NCBI GenBank assembly: GCA_016125095.1
Contig: WGMK01000015.1
Coordinates: 62,001-126,000 of the forward strand
Direction: 5' to 3'
DNA length: 64,000 nucleotides
Source: Candidatus Hydrogenedens sp.
GTDB taxonomy: Bacteria > Hydrogenedentota > Hydrogenedentia > Hydrogenedentales > JAEUWI01
Under the pieces are notes generated by a model, which searched no databases, was not told the DNA's origin, and was given only the letters and a program-made list of their open reading frames with translations. The position numbers and the translations under genes were made by a program. The first letter of the stretch is position 1. Every line of letters begins with the position of its first letter. Shown here piece by piece: positions 60,609-64,000 of this stretch.

Positions 60609-63220
60609 CCGTGAATCTCCTCAGGCACGCAGATGGGCGCATGAATGCGGAAGGTCGTTCCCTCTCCCAGCTTGCTCTCGCATTCAATGCCGCCCCCCAG
60701 TTTTACCGATACTATATTATAAAGAATGTGGAGTCCCAGTCCGCTCCCCCCCGTGCCGCGCCGGGTGGTGAAGAAGGGATCGAAAATGCGCCCGAGGTTC
60801 TCCTGCGGAATCCCCTTGCCGTTGTCGGAATAGGTCATATACAGCTGGTCGCCCTGCCGCTCGTAGGAAATGGAGATGACCCCGGCGCCGTCCGGCTCGA
60901 AGGCGTGGAGCAGCGAATTCATGATCAGGTTCGTGATGATCTGCGAAAACGCGCCAGGATAGCTCTCAATCTCGAGACCATCGGGTGCATTCACGGTGAC
61001 GACATGCCGCGTGCGCTTGAGCTTGGGACGCAGGCTCAGCAGAACGTCGTTGGTGTATTGACGCACGTCGAAGGGCCGGCGTGCCTCGCTGGACTGGTCC
61101 ACCGCCACCTGTTTGAAGCTCTGCACCAGATTCGCGGCGCGCTCGAGGTTGGACAGCAGCATGGTGCTCGAATCGCCCGCGAGCCGCAGATACTGCTCGA
61201 AGTCGGACTTCTTCATGCTGCCGCCTTCAAAGGCGCGCAGCAGATCCTGCGTGCGCTTTTGGAAGTGCGAGGCGCCGGTCACCGCGACGCCGACGGGAGT
61301 ATTGATTTCATGGGCGATGCCGGCGACGAGCTCGCCGAGCGCGGCCATCTTCTCGGTCGTCACGAGATGGCTCTGGGTGCGTTCGAGGCGGTCGAGCGTC
61401 TCGCGCAGTTCGCCGTTCGCCCTGCTCAATTGGGCGGTGCGCTGCTCGACGCGGTGCTCGAGTTCCACGGTCAGTTGTCGCACTTCCTCCTCCGCCTTCA
61501 CCCGCTCGGTCACATCCTTGACCAAGGCGGTATAGCCGGTGGTGCCAGCGAAATCCGACTTACTGATCCGCAAGTCGACCGGGAATGGCGGCTGCCCGGT
61601 AGGCTGCGCCCAGATTACGGCACCCTGACCGGAGGCGCCGGCGGCCAGCATTTGGTCGAGCCGGAGCGGCGCGCCTGCGGCATCGAGCGAGAAGAAGGAC
61701 GTGATGGGCTTGCCCAGCAGCGAGGGCGAGCGCAGCCGCAGCAGCTTTTCCGCACCCGGGTTGGCGCTGGTCAGTTCGCCGGTCTGCGCGAAGGTGATGA
61801 CCCCCTCGCTCAGGCTGCGGACAATCTGGTTGGCCCGGGCCACCACGCGCGAAAGATTCTCCATCACGCGGTTGTACTGTAGGGCGATTTGGCCTACCTC
61901 GGTGAAGGGCTCGACCGGCACGCGCATGGTGAGGTCACCCTTGCGGGCCTGCTTTTCCATGGCCGAGAGCAGGTCGATAAGCTCGGTCGTTGCGCCGTGC
62001 TCGCTGTAGTTCAGGCCGCTGCGCTCGGCCTCGATAGACACGCGCATCGGCGATATCTTGTTGAGGATGAACAGCAAGATGAACGTGAGGCCGAAGGACC
62101 AGGCCCCGGCCGTGACGATGCCGCCGGCCTGCACGTAGATTTGTTCCATCCGCGTGAGGCCGGTGTTGAGCACATCGAGGTTGCCGAACAGCCCCACGGC
62201 CAGCGTGCCCCAGGCACCGGCGCCGAGGTGCACGGGAATCGCCCCGACAGCGTCGTCGATGCGGTACCGCTCCAGCAGCCTGTCCACCAGCATCATGACC
62301 AGCGCGCCGATGGAACCGATGGCGACGGCCTCGACGGCGCTGACGCAGTGGCAATTCGCCGTGATGGCGACCAAGCCCGCGAGGGTGCCGTTGATGAGCG
62401 AGCCCACATCGGGCGTGCGTGAGATGAGCCAGGCGACCGTCATGGCGACCACGCCGCCGACAGAACCGGCCAGTGCGGTATTGGCGATGATATGCGCGAT
62501 ATCGTTGTTGAGCGAGAGCGTGCTGCCGCCATTGAAGCCGAACCAGCCAAGAAACAACAGGAGGGCGCCGAGCACGCTCATGGGCAGGTTGCTGGCGTTG
62601 ATCTTCGCGGGCGGGCCGTTCTTGGGGAAGCGGCCTTCGCGCGAGCCGATGATGAGCACGGCGGCGAGCGAGACCCAGCCGCCGACGCTGTGCACGACGG
62701 TCGACCCCGCAAAATCGACGAAGCCCGCATTCATCAGCCAGCCGCCATCCGAGCGGCCCTCGACGCCGCCCCAGGCCCAGTGGCCAAAGATGGGATAGAT
62801 GAGGCCGGAGACCAGCACCGACACGAATGCGTAACTGCCGAAGCGAAGCCGCTCGGCCACGGCGCCGGACACGATGGTGGCCGCCGTGGCGCAGAACATG
62901 GCCTGGAAGAGAAAGAAGGACGACTGCCAGGCCGTCTCGACTTCAAACGGTACGAAGAAGTTGTCGGTACCGACCCACCCGTACCAAGTGACGCCGAACA
63001 TGAGCGCGAAGCCCCAGGCCCAATAGGCGACCATGGAGATCACGAAGTCGGTCATGTTCTTGGTGGCTACATTGATGCTGTTCTTCGATCGCGTGAATCC
63101 GCTCTCGAGGCACATGAAGCCTGCCTGCATGATGAAGACGAGGGCAGCGGTGAGCAATATCCAGAGGATATCGAGTTGTTCCTGTTGCAGGACGAATTCT
63201 CCTTGGAGTTTGTAGGGCAA
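60605..63220 (-). CDS. Ammonium transporter-histidine kinase fusion (Amt-HK)
   Basis: 871 aa from a TTG behind TTTGGAG (GGAG, eight-base spacer). Residues about 10-400 are a complete Amt domain with eleven membrane segments; the pore residues are kept: FQAMFCATAATIVSGAVAER, FAGSTVVHSVGGW (first His), GWFGFNGGS, AIPVHLGAGAWG (second His). A HAMP-like linker, a PAS domain (about 455-560), a coiled coil, a kinase H-box (GELVAGIAHEINTPVG, His637) and an HATPase domain (SDNGKGIP, FDPFFTTRRGTGGSGLGL) follow. The same architecture is known from the anammox planctomycete Kuenenia, where the Amt part senses ammonium. Confidence 0.93.
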   Translation of the reverse strand: MPYKLQGEFVLQQEQLDILWILLTAALVFIMQAGFMCLESGFTRSKNSINVATKNMTDFVISMVAYWAWGFALMFGVTWYGWVGTDNFFVPFEVETAWQSSFFLFQAMFCATAATIVSGAVAERLRFGSYAFVSVLVSGLIYPIFGHWAWGGVEGRSDGGWLMNAGFVDFAGSTVVHSVGGWVSLAAVLIIGSREGRFPKNGPPAKINASNLPMSVLGALLLFLGWFGFNGGSTLSLNNDIAHIIANTALAGSVGGVVAMTVAWLISRTPDVGSLINGTLAGLVAITANCHCVSAVEAVAIGSIGALVMMLVDRLLERYRIDDAVGAIPVHLGAGAWGTLAVGLFGNLDVLNTGLTRMEQIYVQAGGIVTAGAWSFGLTFILLFILNKISPMRVSIEAERSGLNYSEHGATTELIDLLSAMEKQARKGDLTMRVPVEPFTEVGQIALQYNRVMENLSRVVARANQIVRSLSEGVITFAQTGELTSANPGAEKLLRLRSPSLLGKPITSFFSLDAAGAPLRLDQMLAAGASGQGAVIWAQPTGQPPFPVDLRISKSDFAGTTGYTALVKDVTERVKAEEEVRQLTVELEHRVEQRTAQLSRANGELRETLDRLERTQSHLVTTEKMAALGELVAGIAHEINTPVGVAVTGASHFQKRTQDLLRAFEGGSMKKSDFEQYLRLAGDSSTMLLSNLERAANLVQSFKQVAVDQSSEARRPFDVRQYTNDVLLSLRPKLKRTRHVVTVNAPDGLEIESYPGAFSQIITNLIMNSLLHAFEPDGAGVISISYERQGDQLYMTYSDNGKGIPQENLGRIFDPFFTTRRGTGGSGLGLHILYNIVSVKLGGGIECESKLGEGTTFRIHAPICVPEEIHG

Positions 63221-63343
63221 AATTCAAACTCCAAACCGATTCATGTGACGAACCGGCTTGGCTCGTCCATCCCGCTGCCTGCCCATAGGGTATAGCACTT
63301 CTGGAACACAATCAATAGGCAGCATAAGATCGCTGAGGCGGGG

Positions 63344-64000
63344 CTATCGGGCGCCGAGGAGGGCGCGGGCTTTTTCGGCGTCGAACTCGAAAACGAGCGG
63401 ATCCTCGATGCCGTCCTTGCCGAGGACTTTGTGGAAGCAGGACGCAACAGGCCCGGAGCCCGTCCAGTCGAGTTCCTTGGCGGACATCTTTTCGCGGGTC
63501 GGGCCGATGATGAAGATGGAGGTATCCGCATCGACCAGTTCCTGCAGCCACTGCATGGGGTCGTCGTTGCGCGCAGGCACATACTGGACGCGATTGCTCC
63601 AGTCGTCGTTGACGAACCAGTAGCCGCGCTGGCTCTGGGCATAGGCAACGACGCTCCCCGCCGGGGCATGCTCGCGGATGTAGCCGATGACTGGACCATA
63701 GGCCGGTTGCTTGGCCGCATGGTGCGCCAGCGCAAAGAAGTAGGTGGCGGATAGGAGCACGAATACCCCCAAGGCCGCGCGTCCGTACCGCCGCCCGGTC
63801 GCTCGGGGCGCGTCTCCCGGCCAGCCGCCCAGCAGCCTGATGCCGCCAATCAGCGCCAGCGCGGCGCAGAAACAGGTGACGGTAATCGAGGCCTGCCGCA
63901 CGGCAAACCATTGCCACATACCGAGGAAGCCCTCGAGCAGGGTTTGATCCACAAAGAACCACTTGATGGGCTTGGTGCCGATGAGGACGGAGACGATGGT
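63344..64000 (-). CDS. C-terminal part of a membrane glycosyltransferase-like protein (truncated by window)
   Basis: The frame is open to the window edge (residues TIVSVLIGTKPIKWFFVDQT precede the GTG at 63952), so the start is outside. About 218 residues are seen: hydrophobic segments (SITVTCFCAALALIGGI, ALGVFVLLSATYFFALAH), then a soluble domain (VIGYIREHAPAGSVVAYAQSQRGYWFVNDDW). The layout fits the end of GT39/GT83-type polyprenyl-phosphate-sugar transferases. The family call is inferred. It lies upstream of the Amt-kinase gene on the same strand. Confidence 0.55.
   Translation of the reverse strand, partial: TIVSVLIGTKPIKWFFVDQTLLEGFLGMWQWFAVRQASITVTCFCAALALIGGIRLLGGWPGDAPRATGRRYGRAALGVFVLLSATYFFALAHHAAKQPAYGPVIGYIREHAPAGSVVAYAQSQRGYWFVNDDWSNRVQYVPARNDDPMQWLQELVDADTSIFIIGPTREKMSAKELDWTGSGPVASCFHKVLGKDGIEDPLVFEFDAEKARALLGAR

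Overview
The window is about 64 kb of GC-rich bacterial DNA (roughly 60-68% GC in most genes). The cell looks like a flagellated diderm: L-ring and P-ring genes (flgH, flgI), many Sec signal peptides and several lipoproteins are present. A DUF1559-type prepilin-like protein, a DUF1080 protein, DUF4091, M64 and sulfatase-like secreted enzymes, and an ammonium-transporter/histidine-kinase fusion point to a planctomycete-like or Hydrogenedentota-like heterotroph. That placement is inferred from gene content, not measured. TTG starts are common (at least six), and several promoters carry an extended -10 of the form TGnTATnCT.

Layout. 0-9.1 kb: a partial secreted protein (minus), an M28 peptidase with a membrane domain (plus), a compact minus-strand operon mtnA-FapA-like-cmk-recJ, and a secreted SGNH hydrolase (plus). 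9.1-9.6 kb: two tandem copies of a palindrome-array repeat. 9.6-16.6 kb (minus): tpiA-secG, then murA-hisD-hisC, then a small lipoprotein (plus), another palindrome array and a 5-formyltetrahydrofolate cyclo-ligase. 16.6-23.5 kb (plus): a flagellar rod/ring operon flgF-flgG-flgA-flgH-flgI-flgJ-(EF-hand protein)-flgN-flgL behind a near-consensus sigma-54 promoter. 23.6-28.7 kb (plus): DUF1559 protein, a FecR/Tyr-Trp-rich protein, a GY-repeat lipoprotein and a redoxin. 28.7-35 kb (minus): hrcA-grpE-dnaK-dnaJ-mtaB with a perfect CIRCE operator and a sigma-70 promoter. 35-49 kb: secreted carbohydrate-active or uncharacterised proteins, miaB, tandem paralogous putative glycosidases, an FprA-like reductase and an AtuA C-terminal-like protein. 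49-59 kb: DUF1080 protein, alpha/beta hydrolase, sulfatase-fold lipoprotein with a GT-C membrane protein, 7TM-DISM sensor, and a large M64 peptidase. 59-64 kb (minus): an Amt-histidine kinase overlapping a REC-DUF3369-HD-GYP regulator, then the C-terminal half of a membrane glycosyltransferase running off the window.

The most interesting item is a small, visibly AT-richer island at about 37.98-38.87 kb. A 48-residue Lys/Ala-rich protein lies three bases upstream of a 198-residue protein with the His-Gly and Gly-Ile-Tyr-Phe signatures of ADP-ribosyltransferases, and a truncated-looking reading frame faces it. It looks like an acquired toxin/antitoxin or defence module. Other leads are the mosaic palindrome arrays confined to convergent gene junctions, an EF-hand protein in the usual FlgM position of the flagellar operon, absence of flgK there, FlgH without a lipobox, and an Amt-kinase paired with a c-di-GMP phosphodiesterase.
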